Shown here in pieces: positions 1-6,459 of a stretch of 6,947 bases of DNA. The notes under the pieces are model-generated. The model saw only the letters and a list, made by a program, of their open reading frames with translations. It was not told the origin of the DNA and made no database searches. This DNA is from Bacteroidota bacterium (GTDB lineage Bacteria > Bacteroidota > Ignavibacteria > Ignavibacteriales > Melioribacteraceae). The stretch's first letter is position 1. The number at the start of each line of letters is the position of its first letter. The position numbers and the translations under genes were made by a program. The DNA lies in the NCBI GenBank assembly GCA_023381535.1, contig JAMCSN010000251.1, positions 1-6,947 of the forward strand. The letters are read 5' to 3'.

Positions 1-496
1 AAGCGGGCAAAATGAAAAACGTATCGCTGTAAAAATGAAAATACTTTTTGTTAACGATAGCCATGTAATAATTTTCCGCTTCGATCTCACCGTCGCGCGT
101 TTCTTCGAACTGGTAATAAATGCGCACAACTGTATTTGGTGTGTAGCGAACAGTTTTGATTTCCGGTTTGTCCGTATCGTCGATATATGTATTTGGCGAT
201 AAGGTCTTTAGAAATCTCACGCCGGAATTGTTTCTGTTGCTTGTTTGAGAATTCGGCAGAATAATTTTTGTAGATCCGGATTTTTCACCATGGAATTCAA
301 TCACAACAATGAATCGAAAGGCGTTAATGTCGTAAAACGGTTCGATTGAATAACTTATTTCGGAAATCTGATTCTCTTTGGAGTGTATAGATTTTGCGGC
401 TGAAACAGGCAAATTTTCAGAAAAAGAAAATTCCTGCACGCCGGAACAGAATAAAAATGAAATTGTTAGAATTAAAAGTTGTAGATTTATTCTCAT
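1..496 (-). CDS. Exported protein, N-terminal part; possible M61-like peptidase (partial)
   Basis: An ATG at 494-496 on the minus strand opens a frame of 165 codons with no stop, running off the left edge, so the C-terminus is missing. The protein begins with Met-Arg and a hydrophobic stretch (about residues 4-18) ending near a Cys-Ser-Gly, which fits a Sec signal peptide. The residue context before the Cys is not a good lipobox, so a lipoprotein is doubtful. The rest is rich in alternating beta-strand patterns: a strand ending FRFIVVIEFHG, then KIILPN, later a TVVRIYYQFEE strand, then YFHFYSDTFFILP. This order (f.v...f.G...l.LP, then v.Y, then yfhF...f.P) resembles the N-terminal beta domain of M61 glycyl aminopeptidase-like proteins. 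The zinc-binding HExxH domain would lie beyond the edge and is not seen, so the family call is tentative. It could also be an unrelated exported beta-sandwich protein. No clear Shine-Dalgarno precedes the ATG, which is common in this phylum. Base composition matches the neighbours. Confidence 0.72.
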   Translation of the reverse strand, partial: MRINLQLLILTISFLFCSGVQEFSFSENLPVSAAKSIHSKENQISEISYSIEPFYDINAFRFIVVIEFHGEKSGSTKIILPNSQTSNRNNSGVRFLKTLSPNTYIDDTDKPEIKTVRYTPNTVVRIYYQFEETRDGEIEAENYYMAIVNKKYFHFYSDTFFILPA

Positions 497-535
497 CAAT
501 AAACAAAAAATTTTATTAACTTTATTGCAGTATTA

Positions 536-564
536 CAAAATTAATTGGTGATATAAAATACAAA
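536..564 (-). promoter_or_regulatory. Bacteroidota-type promoter for the minus-strand gene
   Basis: Read on the minus strand, TTTG (561-564) is followed after 17 bases by TAATTTTG (536-543), an exact match to the -7 element TAnnTTTG used by the primary sigma factor of Bacteroidota. Spacing of 17 is slightly shorter than the usual 19 or so but within the reported range for TTG / TAnnTTTG promoters. Transcription would begin near position 528-530, leaving a leader of about 30 bases before the ATG at 496. This is a motif match only. Confidence 0.5.
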
Positions 565-585
565 TATTTAGCTGGACTTGTCCGA

Positions 586-617
586 GGGGTTATGTCTACA
601 CGCAAAAGCGGGGTTAT
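586..617. repeat. Direct octamer repeat GGGGTTAT, 24-bp period
   Basis: GGGGTTAT occurs at 586-593 and again at 610-617, start to start 24 bp, close to two helical turns. Between the copies lies CGCAAAAGCG (601-610), a short inverted repeat. Just upstream is GGACTTGTCC (574-583). The patch could be an activator or repressor site for the M16 operon, or a remnant of a dispersed repeat. Neither is shown by the sequence alone. Confidence 0.4.
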
Positions 618-753
618 TGAAGTTAAAAGAAAGTTTAAGATTTATTATCAACCTTTTATCTCTCCAAGCGTCCAAATTTTCACAATCCAACTGGATTTTG
701 TTGGTTTTCATACAATGAAACCATCTCAAAGTTATCACATTTCAAATCATTTC

Positions 754-759
754 AAGGAG
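754..759 (+). promoter_or_regulatory. Ribosome binding site of the first M16 gene
   Basis: AAGGAG lies 8 bases before the ATG at 768. It is a near-complete Shine-Dalgarno sequence at ideal spacing and fixes the start codon. Confidence 0.8.
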
Positions 760-767
760 CCATCCTA

Positions 768-2093
768 ATGAAAAGAAAATTCTTTTTGTTTTTCGTTTTG
801 GTCACGTTTGTATTGGTCAATGGTCAAGCGAGAAAAATTGATTTCACGGAGTACAAACTAAATAACGGGTTGAACGTTATTTTGCACAAAGACAATTCTA
901 CTCCAATAGTTGCCGTCACGGTTTTATACCATGTCGGAAGTAAAAATGAAGATCCGCAACGAACCGGATTTGCGCATTTCTTCGAACACTTAATGTTTGA
1001 AGGCTCGCCGAACATTCCGCGTGAAGGATATTTTAAAATCGTGGAAGGTGCCGGCGGACAGTTAAATGCCAACACTTCACAGGATAGAACTTTTTATTTC
1101 GAAGTCCTTCCATCTAATCAATTGGCGCTCGGTCTTTACATGGAATCCGAGAGAATGCTTCATCTTAAGATAGACAGCATCGGAGTTGAGACGCAGCGAA
1201 AAGTTGTTAAGGAAGAAAGGAAACAAAGTTTAGATAACCGCCCGTACGGAACGTTGATCGAGAAACTATTTGCAGATGCATACAAAGTTCATCCTTACAG
1301 ATGGACGCCAATCGGAAGCGTTCAGTATATCGATCAGGCAAAGCTTGGTGAGTTTATTGCTTTCTACAAAAGATATTACGTTCCACAGAATGCTACGTTA
1401 TCGATTGCGGGAGATATTGATATAAACAAAACTAAAGAGCTCGTCAAAAAATATTTTGGAGACATTCCTAAAGGAACGAAAGAAATCTACAGACCAAAAG
1501 AAGTTGAGCCAGTGAAAACTGCGGAAGTGCGCGATACTGTTTACGATAAAGTTCAACTGCCGTTGGTCTGCGAAGCATATCATATGCCGGCTGAAGGAAC
1601 TCCCGACTATTACGCACTCAGTATGTTAACAACACTTTTGTCTGACGGTGAGAGTTCGAGACTTACAAAAGAAATTAAGGACAAACAGCAGAAAGCTGCG
1701 TACTTGGGATCGTTTGCGTTTCCGCTTGAGGACCCAGGCTTATTTATAATTTATGGATTGCCGAATATTGGCGTTAAGGCGGAAGATTTGGAATCTTCAT
1801 TCCAAACGGAAATTGATAAGGTGAAAAATAGTTTGATAAGTGAAACCGAATTTGAAAAAGTACGCAATCAAGTTGAAAGCGAATTTGTAACAAGAAACTC
1901 GACCATGAGAGGTATAGCTGAAAGTCTTGCCGATTACTCGGTTTACTATGGCGATGCAAATTTGATTAACACCGAAATTCAACGATACATGAAAGTTACA
2001 CGCGAAGACATAAAACGTGTTGCCGATAAATATCTTACAAAGGAAAACAGAGTTGTTCTTTATTACTTGCCGAAATCGATGGAGAAAAAGTAA
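768..2093 (+). CDS. M16 family zinc metallopeptidase, catalytic subunit (M16B type)
   Basis: An exported zinc endopeptidase of the pitrilysin/insulinase superfamily, probably degrading peptides in the periplasm. The 441 residues match the usual length of a two-domain M16B subunit. A signal peptide covers about residues 1-21 (basic MKRK, then a hydrophobic run ending near NGQA). The N-terminal M16 domain spans about 28-235. Its zinc motif is HFFEH at residues 70-74 (ligands His70 and His74, catalytic base Glu73), and the third ligand is Glu150 (or the adjacent Glu149) in VVKEER, at the family's usual distance. The C-terminal M16 domain spans about 250-440. There the Arg/Tyr pair that helps bind substrate in M16B enzymes is imperfect: Lys304 stands where Arg is expected, and Tyr312 appears one residue out of register. 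The next gene, 79 bp downstream, has the opposite pattern (no zinc site, intact Arg/Tyr pair), so this protein most likely works as a heterodimer with it. The start is supported by AAGGAG 8 bases upstream. Family assignment is secure; substrate is unknown. Confidence 0.93.
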   Translation: MKRKFFLFFVLVTFVLVNGQARKIDFTEYKLNNGLNVILHKDNSTPIVAVTVLYHVGSKNEDPQRTGFAHFFEHLMFEGSPNIPREGYFKIVEGAGGQLNANTSQDRTFYFEVLPSNQLALGLYMESERMLHLKIDSIGVETQRKVVKEERKQSLDNRPYGTLIEKLFADAYKVHPYRWTPIGSVQYIDQAKLGEFIAFYKRYYVPQNATLSIAGDIDINKTKELVKKYFGDIPKGTKEIYRPKEVEPVKTAEVRDTVYDKVQLPLVCEAYHMPAEGTPDYYALSMLTTLLSDGESSRLTKEIKDKQQKAAYLGSFAFPLEDPGLFIIYGLPNIGVKAEDLESSFQTEIDKVKNSLISETEFEKVRNQVESEFVTRNSTMRGIAESLADYSVYYGDANLINTEIQRYMKVTREDIKRVADKYLTKENRVVLYYLPKSMEKK

Positions 2094-2162
2094 AGTGATA
2101 GAAGAAAAATTTCCGCTTGTCACGATTGCGGATTATTTATCAATAAAAGTTTGAAATTAATC

Positions 2163-2166
2163 GGAG
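2163..2166 (+). promoter_or_regulatory. Ribosome binding site of the second M16 gene
   Basis: GGAG sits 6 bases before the ATG at 2173 and selects this start. The 79-bp gap between the two M16 genes contains no convincing terminator, so the pair is probably co-transcribed. Confidence 0.7.
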
Positions 2167-2172
2167 TATAAA

Positions 2173-4248
2173 ATGATCAAGAAATTATTAATGCTGTTAA
2201 TGGTTGTAATGATGGCAACACCGGCATTTGCTCAATTGGATAGAAGCAAACGTCCGGCAGCCGGACCAGCGCCGGAAGTTAAAATCGGCAGCTACGAATC
2301 ATTCGAACTTCCAAACGGAATGAAAGTTTTCGTGGTTGAGAATCATAAACTGCCGCGTGTTGCATTCAACTTAGTGCTTGATGTTGATCCTGTGCTCGAA
2401 GGCAAAAATGTTGGTTACGTTGAAGCTGCGGGCGAGCTGCTGAGAACCGGCACAAAATCGAGAACAAAGGACAAGATTGATGAAGAGATTGATTTTCTCG
2501 GCGCTAATTTGTCAACGTCCTCAACAAGTGTTTATGCGTCTGGGCTTTCCAAGTATAAAGATAAGCTGCTTGATATAATGTCGGATCTTGTGATGAACTC
2601 TGTGTTCAAACAAGAGGAACTGGATAAGATCAAGACGCAAATGTTATCCGGCTTGGCTACTCAGAAGGATGATCCGAATTCGATTGCTCAAAGAGTTCGT
2701 GATGTTCTAATGTACGGTAAAGATTATCCGTATGGTGAACCACAAACGGAAGAAACAGTTAAGTCATTTACGCTTGATATGTGCAATCAGTATTATCAAA
2801 CCTATTTTGCATCGAACGTTGCTTACCTGGCAGTTGTAGGAGATATAAACAAGGCACAGGCAAAGTCGCTCATTCAAAAATATTTCGGAAAATGGCAGAA
2901 GAAAGATGTTCCGAAAAATACTTACGCAACACCTAAAGCCCCGATAGTTGATAAAGTTTGTTTAGTTGACCGGGAGAATTCCGTGCAGTCGGTAATTTCT
3001 GTTTGCTATCCCATTGAACTGAAAAACGGCAGCGAAGATGTTATTAAAGCCAGTGTCGCTAATCTTATTCTTGGAGGAAGCGCAACGGGAAGATTGTTTA
3101 TGAATTTGCGTGAAGCAAAAGCTTATACCTATGGCGCATATTCAAGCATAAATCCGGATCGACTTATTGGAAATTTTCTTGCATTCACTTCTGCGAGAAA
3201 CAGTGTAACTGACAGCTCTATTACTGAAATAATGAACGAACTGAAAAGAATACGAACCGATAAAGTGACAGACGACGAACTGCAAAAAGCTAAAAATTAT
3301 TTAACCGGCAATTTTATTCGCAGCTTAGAATCACCGCAGACGGTTGCGCAATTCGCAATTAACATTGCACGCTATAACATGCCGAAAGATTACTATAAAA
3401 ATTATTTGAAAAATTTATCGGCGGTTACGACTGATGATGTTCTCGAAATGGCAAAGAAATATGTTAAGCCGAATAACGCATATATTCTTGTTGTAGGAAA
3501 AGGTGACGATGTTGCCAAGAAAATTGCAAAGTTCAGTCTTTCCGGAAAAGTTGATTATTACGACATATACGGTGAAAAGTACGATCCGAATGTTAAGAAG
3601 GTGCCGGCAGGCGTGACTGTGGATCAGATTCTAAATAAATACATTGATGCAATTGGCGGAAGAGAAAAACTTGCTGCGGAAAAAGATCAAACAATAAAAC
3701 TAACCGGTAGTATGCAAGGCATGAACATTACCATCACCATGTCTAAAAAAGCGCCGAACAAGTTTTATCAGCTTGTTGATTTTGGAGTTGGGCAGCAGAA
3801 AATAATTTTTGACGGCGTGAAAGGAAAATCGATTGCGATGGGACAGGAAAAAGAATTGACAGGTGATCAGCTTGAATCGATTAAGACGGAAGCAGAAATA
3901 AATCCTGTGCTCGATTACGCAAAGCTCGGCATTAAACCGGAATTAGTCGGCATGGAATCAATCAACAACAAGGATACATACAAAGTTGTTCTTACTACGC
4001 TCAACGGTAAGAAGTCAACTCAGTATTTCGATGTAAATTCCGGTCTGCTCGCAAGATCGGTTACAACCGCTGAAACGCAGCAGGGAAGTTTTACTTCGAC
4101 AATTGATTTTGATGATTACAGAGATGTTCAGGGATTGAAGTTTCCGTTCAAATGGCTCCAAAGCACTCCTATGGGCTCCATTGAACTTACCACAGCTTCA
4201 GTTGAGTTTAACACAGGATTGAGCGATGCCCTTTTTGAAGTAAAATAG
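2173..4248 (+). CDS. Non-catalytic M16 subunit with C-terminal LolA-like domain
   Basis: Exported 691-residue protein, far longer than a standard M16B subunit (about 420-450). A classic signal peptide ends at Ala20 (ATPAFA before Gln21). The first M16 domain covers about 40-240, but the zinc motif is gone: where active members have HxxEH, this protein has Glu84, Gly87 and Glu88 (GYVEAAGELL), and no Glu stands at the expected third-ligand position (near Ser159). It should therefore not hydrolyse peptides by itself. The second M16 domain (about 255-450) keeps the family's Arg/Tyr pair, Arg313 and Tyr320, in GRLFMNLREAKAYTYGAY. In characterised M16B heteromers one subunit supplies zinc and the other supplies Arg/Tyr, and this gene plus its upstream neighbour fit that scheme. 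From about 478 to the end there is an added beta-rich domain opening with VDQILNKYIDAIGGREKL and ending DALFEVK. It resembles LolA/LolB-type outer-membrane lipoprotein-carrier folds often linked to M16 proteins. The role of this domain is unknown; it may bind lipid or a hydrophobic peptide. Followed at 18 bp by an intrinsic terminator. Confidence 0.9.
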   Translation: MIKKLLMLLMVVMMATPAFAQLDRSKRPAAGPAPEVKIGSYESFELPNGMKVFVVENHKLPRVAFNLVLDVDPVLEGKNVGYVEAAGELLRTGTKSRTKDKIDEEIDFLGANLSTSSTSVYASGLSKYKDKLLDIMSDLVMNSVFKQEELDKIKTQMLSGLATQKDDPNSIAQRVRDVLMYGKDYPYGEPQTEETVKSFTLDMCNQYYQTYFASNVAYLAVVGDINKAQAKSLIQKYFGKWQKKDVPKNTYATPKAPIVDKVCLVDRENSVQSVISVCYPIELKNGSEDVIKASVANLILGGSATGRLFMNLREAKAYTYGAYSSINPDRLIGNFLAFTSARNSVTDSSITEIMNELKRIRTDKVTDDELQKAKNYLTGNFIRSLESPQTVAQFAINIARYNMPKDYYKNYLKNLSAVTTDDVLEMAKKYVKPNNAYILVVGKGDDVAKKIAKFSLSGKVDYYDIYGEKYDPNVKKVPAGVTVDQILNKYIDAIGGREKLAAEKDQTIKLTGSMQGMNITITMSKKAPNKFYQLVDFGVGQQKIIFDGVKGKSIAMGQEKELTGDQLESIKTEAEINPVLDYAKLGIKPELVGMESINNKDTYKVVLTTLNGKKSTQYFDVNSGLLARSVTTAETQQGSFTSTIDFDDYRDVQGLKFPFKWLQSTPMGSIELTTASVEFNTGLSDALFEVK

Positions 4249-4265
4249 GTTTAAAACCTTTCCCC

Positions 4266-4310
4266 AAAAGCCGCCCCGGTAAATATGTGCCGGCGCGGCT
4301 TTTTCTTTTT
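4266..4310 (+). terminator. Rho-independent terminator of the M16 operon
   Basis: The arms 4269-4279 (AGCCGCCCCGG) and 4290-4300 (CCGGCGCGGCT) pair over 11 positions with a single C-C mismatch, around a 10-base AT-rich loop (4280-4289). Three further A-T pairs extend the base (4266-4268 with 4301-4303). The stem is followed by TTTTTCTTTTT. It lies 18 bp after the second M16 stop codon and separates that unit from the efflux operon. Confidence 0.9.
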
Positions 4311-4360
4311 CATGCACTATGGCTTTTCAGATCATTTTTGCACTTCTCCTTCAAAAAAAT

Positions 4361-4391
4361 TTTGCCAGAAAGGGGAACTTTTATAATTTTG
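4361..4391 (+). promoter_or_regulatory. Bacteroidota-type promoter of the tetR-led operon
   Basis: TTTG (4361-4364), exactly 19 bases, then TAATTTTG (4384-4391): both elements and the spacing match the Bacteroidota primary-sigma consensus TTTG-N19-TAnnTTTG. An A-tract (4353-4359) runs up to the upstream element and might act as an UP-like element. Transcription is expected to begin about 7 bases downstream, near 4398, giving a leader of about 74 bases before the regulator's ATG. A TATAAT hexamer overlaps at 4382-4387, but its nearest upstream TTGCCA is only 14 bp away, so the Bacteroidota reading is preferred. Confidence 0.68.
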
Positions 4392-4401
4392 GAAACGACT
4401 A

Positions 4402-4416
4402 AAACAATAATTGTTT
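4402..4416. promoter_or_regulatory. Candidate TetR-family operator (15-bp perfect palindrome)
   Basis: AAACAAT-A-ATTGTTT is a perfect 7-1-7 inverted repeat. It lies just downstream of the predicted start of transcription (about 4398) and 55 bp before the TetR-family gene. Around it, GGAAAC (4391-4396) and GTTTCC (4413-4418) form outer arms, and TTCC-CAT-GGAA (4415-4425) forms an overlapping second dyad. TetR-family repressors typically bind palindromes of this size next to their own gene, and a bound dimer here would block initiation or early elongation. Binding itself is inferred. Confidence 0.55.
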
Positions 4417-4471
4417 CCCATGGAACCAATTTATTTATACACATGTTAATCAGGAAAAGTAAAAGGGTGTT

Positions 4472-5098
4472 ATGAACGACGAAATAGAAATCAAGAAAAG
4501 AATTCTTCTCAAGGCTGATGAAATGTTCATGCAGTTCGGGTTCAGCAAAGTTACAATGGAAGGAATAGCGGCAGAGCTGGGCATCAGCAAGAAGACTTTG
4601 TACAAATGTTTTTCCAACAAAGAACATGTACTTAAAGAAGTAATCAGCGGAACCAAATGTGAGATTGAAACTTTCATTGATGATTTACTTGCCGACAAGT
4701 CTGTTGAGTTTATCGACAAAATAAAAACGCTTATGAATTTTCTGGCGAAACATATTGCAAAATTTGACGGACCCATGATTAGAGATATAATGAAGAATCA
4801 TCCCGATATGTGGAATGACATACAAAAATTTAAACAAGAGAAAACTCACGCTAACTTTTCGCGTCTAATAGAAGAGGGAATAAAGAGTGGGTATTTACGA
4901 GACGACATTCCGACGAAACTGATTATTCTTTTATATGACTCAGCCATACATGGCCTTTTAGATCCGGGATCAATCTCAAGTTTACCGCTTACTTCGGACC
5001 AAATTCATCGCGAAGTTAACAAAGTAGTGTTTGAAGGAATTCTTTCTGATAAAGGAAGGGAAAAGTTCCGAATAACAAATTTCGAAATAGAAAATTAA
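4472..5098 (+). CDS. TetR/AcrR-family transcriptional regulator
   Basis: A 208-residue cytoplasmic DNA-binding protein, the standard length for a TetR/AcrR regulator. Residues about 8-54 form the family's three-helix DNA-binding domain: ILLKADEMFMQFGFSKVTMEGIAAELGISKKTLYKCFSNKEHVL, in which TMEGIAAELGISKKTLYKCF (28-47) is the helix-turn-helix. The C-terminal part (about 60-208) is all-helical and diverged, as expected for the ligand-sensing and dimerisation domain, so the inducer cannot be predicted. It leads a predicted operon with a TolC-type channel (15-bp gap) and a membrane fusion protein, so it most likely represses these efflux genes and itself until a toxic compound binds. The palindrome at 4402-4416 is the natural candidate operator. 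The start at 4472 follows AAAAGGG (4461-4467) and places the DNA-binding domain near the N-terminus, as usual for the family. Confidence 0.92.
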   Translation: MNDEIEIKKRILLKADEMFMQFGFSKVTMEGIAAELGISKKTLYKCFSNKEHVLKEVISGTKCEIETFIDDLLADKSVEFIDKIKTLMNFLAKHIAKFDGPMIRDIMKNHPDMWNDIQKFKQEKTHANFSRLIEEGIKSGYLRDDIPTKLIILLYDSAIHGLLDPGSISSLPLTSDQIHREVNKVVFEGILSDKGREKFRITNFEIEN

Positions 5099-5113
5099 CG
5101 GAGAATCATAAAT

Positions 5114-6436
5114 ATGATGCGACTCAGATTTTCACTACTCATTTTCTTCATTGCAGCAATTGCATTTAACGGTCGGTCAATTGCTCAACAGAAACTTTCT
5201 TTAACCGTAGATCAGGCTGTTGATATCGGCTTAAAGAATAGCAAAGCGCTTCACTTATCGCTGATGAAGTTAAAATACTCGGAAGCAAAACTTAGTGAAG
5301 TTAATGCGGCAAGACTTCCGTCAATTAAACTTTCTGCAGCATATAGAAGACTTAGCAATGTACCGACTTCAACAATTTCAACGCCGTTTGGAAATTTTGA
5401 AGTTCAGCCGACGATACTTGATAACTATACGTCACAGCTTACAATCTTTCAGCCGTTGTTTCTGGGTTTCAGACTTTCCAGCAGCAGCGATATTGCCGAA
5501 CAAACCGCCAAGGCATCTAACGAAGATTATAATAAAGACAGAAGCGATTTGATATTCAATGTTAAGAATGCTTATTGGTCTCTCTTTAAAGCGGCCCAAA
5601 TGAAAAATGTTATGGACGAAACGGTTGATCAGGCTAAGGCGCACGTTGCCGACGCAAAAAATCTTTTAAATGCCGGCATGCTTACAAAAAATGACTTGCT
5701 GAAATTGGAAGTTCAACTTTCCGATTTAATGTTCAAACAAGTTGATGCAGATAATGCCGTTCAGCTTGCAAACGTTGCTTTGAACAGTGTACTCTGCATC
5801 CCGTTGGATACGCAAATTGAAATTGCATCTTCAACTCAGTTTGATAGTCAAGATTATGATGCGCTGAATAAACTTATAGATGAAGCCGTTCAGAAGAGAC
5901 CGGAAATTAAATCTGCCGATTATAGAATTAAGGCAAGCGAAGCCGGTGTAACTATGGCTCAATCGTCATGGTATCCGCAGATCAGTCTTGTGGGCGATTA
6001 CTATTACAACCGTCCTAATCAAAGAATTTTTCCGGCGAAGGATGAATTTAGAGGAACATGGGATGCGGGTGTAAACGTTAGTCTGAACATTTGGGATTGG
6101 CTTACTACTGCGCATCAAACCGAGCAAGCGGAGACGCAGCTTTCACAAAGTCTTGATGCACGCGGAATTATGAAAGACAACATTACGTTAGAAGTAACAC
6201 AGAATTATTTGAACTTTGAACAGGCAAAAAAGAAAATCGAGATTTCCGAATTTGGCGTTAAGCAGGCGGAAGAAAACATGCGTGTTACCGAAGACAAGTT
6301 TAAATCCGGAATGGCTTTGAGCTCAGAAGTAGTTGACGCGGAGACGGCTCTATCGACTGCAAAATTAAACCAGACAAATTCCAAAGTTGATTACGAACTC
6401 GCTAAAGCGAGATTAGATAAATCTATTGGCAAGTAA
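5114..6436 (+). CDS. TolC-family outer membrane efflux protein
   Basis: A 440-residue outer-membrane channel subunit of the OEP/TolC family; three copies would form the barrel-and-tunnel exit duct of a tripartite efflux pump. A signal peptide runs to about Ala24 (hydrophobic LLIFFIAAIAF, then RSIA before QQKL). There is no Cys after it, so unlike many NodT-type members it is not lipidated. The family's internal duplication is visible: the first half (about 29-230) and second half (about 250-440) each contain long helical stretches. The segments LLNAGMLTKNDLLKLEVQLS (184-203) and KFKSGMALSSEVVDAETALS (395-414) are equivalent copies, each starting at a x-x-x-G-M turn followed by the heptad-like coiled-coil helix. 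Membrane strands are suggested by alternating patterns near 73-120 and 286-327 (for example SLVGDYYYN). The start follows GGAG at 5100-5103, 10 bases before the first of two consecutive ATGs (5114 and 5117). Translationally close to the regulator upstream and to the adaptor downstream, so co-regulated. Confidence 0.93.
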   Translation: MMRLRFSLLIFFIAAIAFNGRSIAQQKLSLTVDQAVDIGLKNSKALHLSLMKLKYSEAKLSEVNAARLPSIKLSAAYRRLSNVPTSTISTPFGNFEVQPTILDNYTSQLTIFQPLFLGFRLSSSSDIAEQTAKASNEDYNKDRSDLIFNVKNAYWSLFKAAQMKNVMDETVDQAKAHVADAKNLLNAGMLTKNDLLKLEVQLSDLMFKQVDADNAVQLANVALNSVLCIPLDTQIEIASSTQFDSQDYDALNKLIDEAVQKRPEIKSADYRIKASEAGVTMAQSSWYPQISLVGDYYYNRPNQRIFPAKDEFRGTWDAGVNVSLNIWDWLTTAHQTEQAETQLSQSLDARGIMKDNITLEVTQNYLNFEQAKKKIEISEFGVKQAEENMRVTEDKFKSGMALSSEVVDAETALSTAKLNQTNSKVDYELAKARLDKSIGK

Positions 6437-6448
6437 GAAAATTTAATT

Positions 6449-6452
6449 GGAG
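6449..6452 (+). promoter_or_regulatory. Ribosome binding site of the membrane fusion protein
   Basis: GGAG precedes the ATG at 6460 by 7 bases. The whole gap after the TolC-family stop codon is 23 bp, leaving no room for a separate promoter. Confidence 0.7.
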
Positions 6453-6459
6453 AAATAAA

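Larger units (their letters stand above)
497..767. other. Divergent intergenic region
   Basis: This 271-bp non-coding gap separates the minus-strand gene from the M16 operon and must hold promoters for both. On the minus strand a good promoter is visible (536-564). On the plus strand no exact TAnnTTTG element is seen. The best weak candidates are TTG (617-619) with TATTAT (643-648), and TACAAT (711-716) without a partner. The stretch 571-613 is visibly richer in G and C than its surroundings. It contains the near-palindrome GGACTTGTCC (574-583) and a repeated octamer described separately. No ORF with a ribosome binding site and no tRNA-like fold were recognised. Confidence 0.6.

Noticed and set aside
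824..1075. An 83-codon open frame on the minus strand inside the first M16 gene
   Set aside because: It lies wholly opposite conserved M16 zinc-site coding sequence, has no ribosome binding site and no recognisable protein features.
2113..2131. Short inverted repeat CCGC...GCGG between the M16 genes as a terminator
   Set aside because: Only four base pairs with an 11-base loop and no following T-run.
2125..2153. Possible internal promoter (ATTG, 17 bases, AAAGTTTG) before the second M16 gene
   Set aside because: The first base of TAnnTTTG is wrong and the upstream element is weak; co-transcription with the first M16 gene is the simpler reading.
4362..4387. Sigma70-style promoter TTGCCA / TATAAT before tetR
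   Set aside because: Spacing is 14 bp, too short; the overlapping TTTG-N19-TAATTTTG fits the host type exactly.
4287..4475. A 62-codon plus-strand frame between the terminator and tetR
   Set aside because: It starts inside the terminator loop, crosses the promoter, and lacks a Shine-Dalgarno sequence.
4310..4776. Two overlapping minus-strand frames opposite the tetR leader and its start
   Set aside because: They run antisense to the helix-turn-helix coding region and through the promoter/operator, and have no ribosome binding site or familiar motif.
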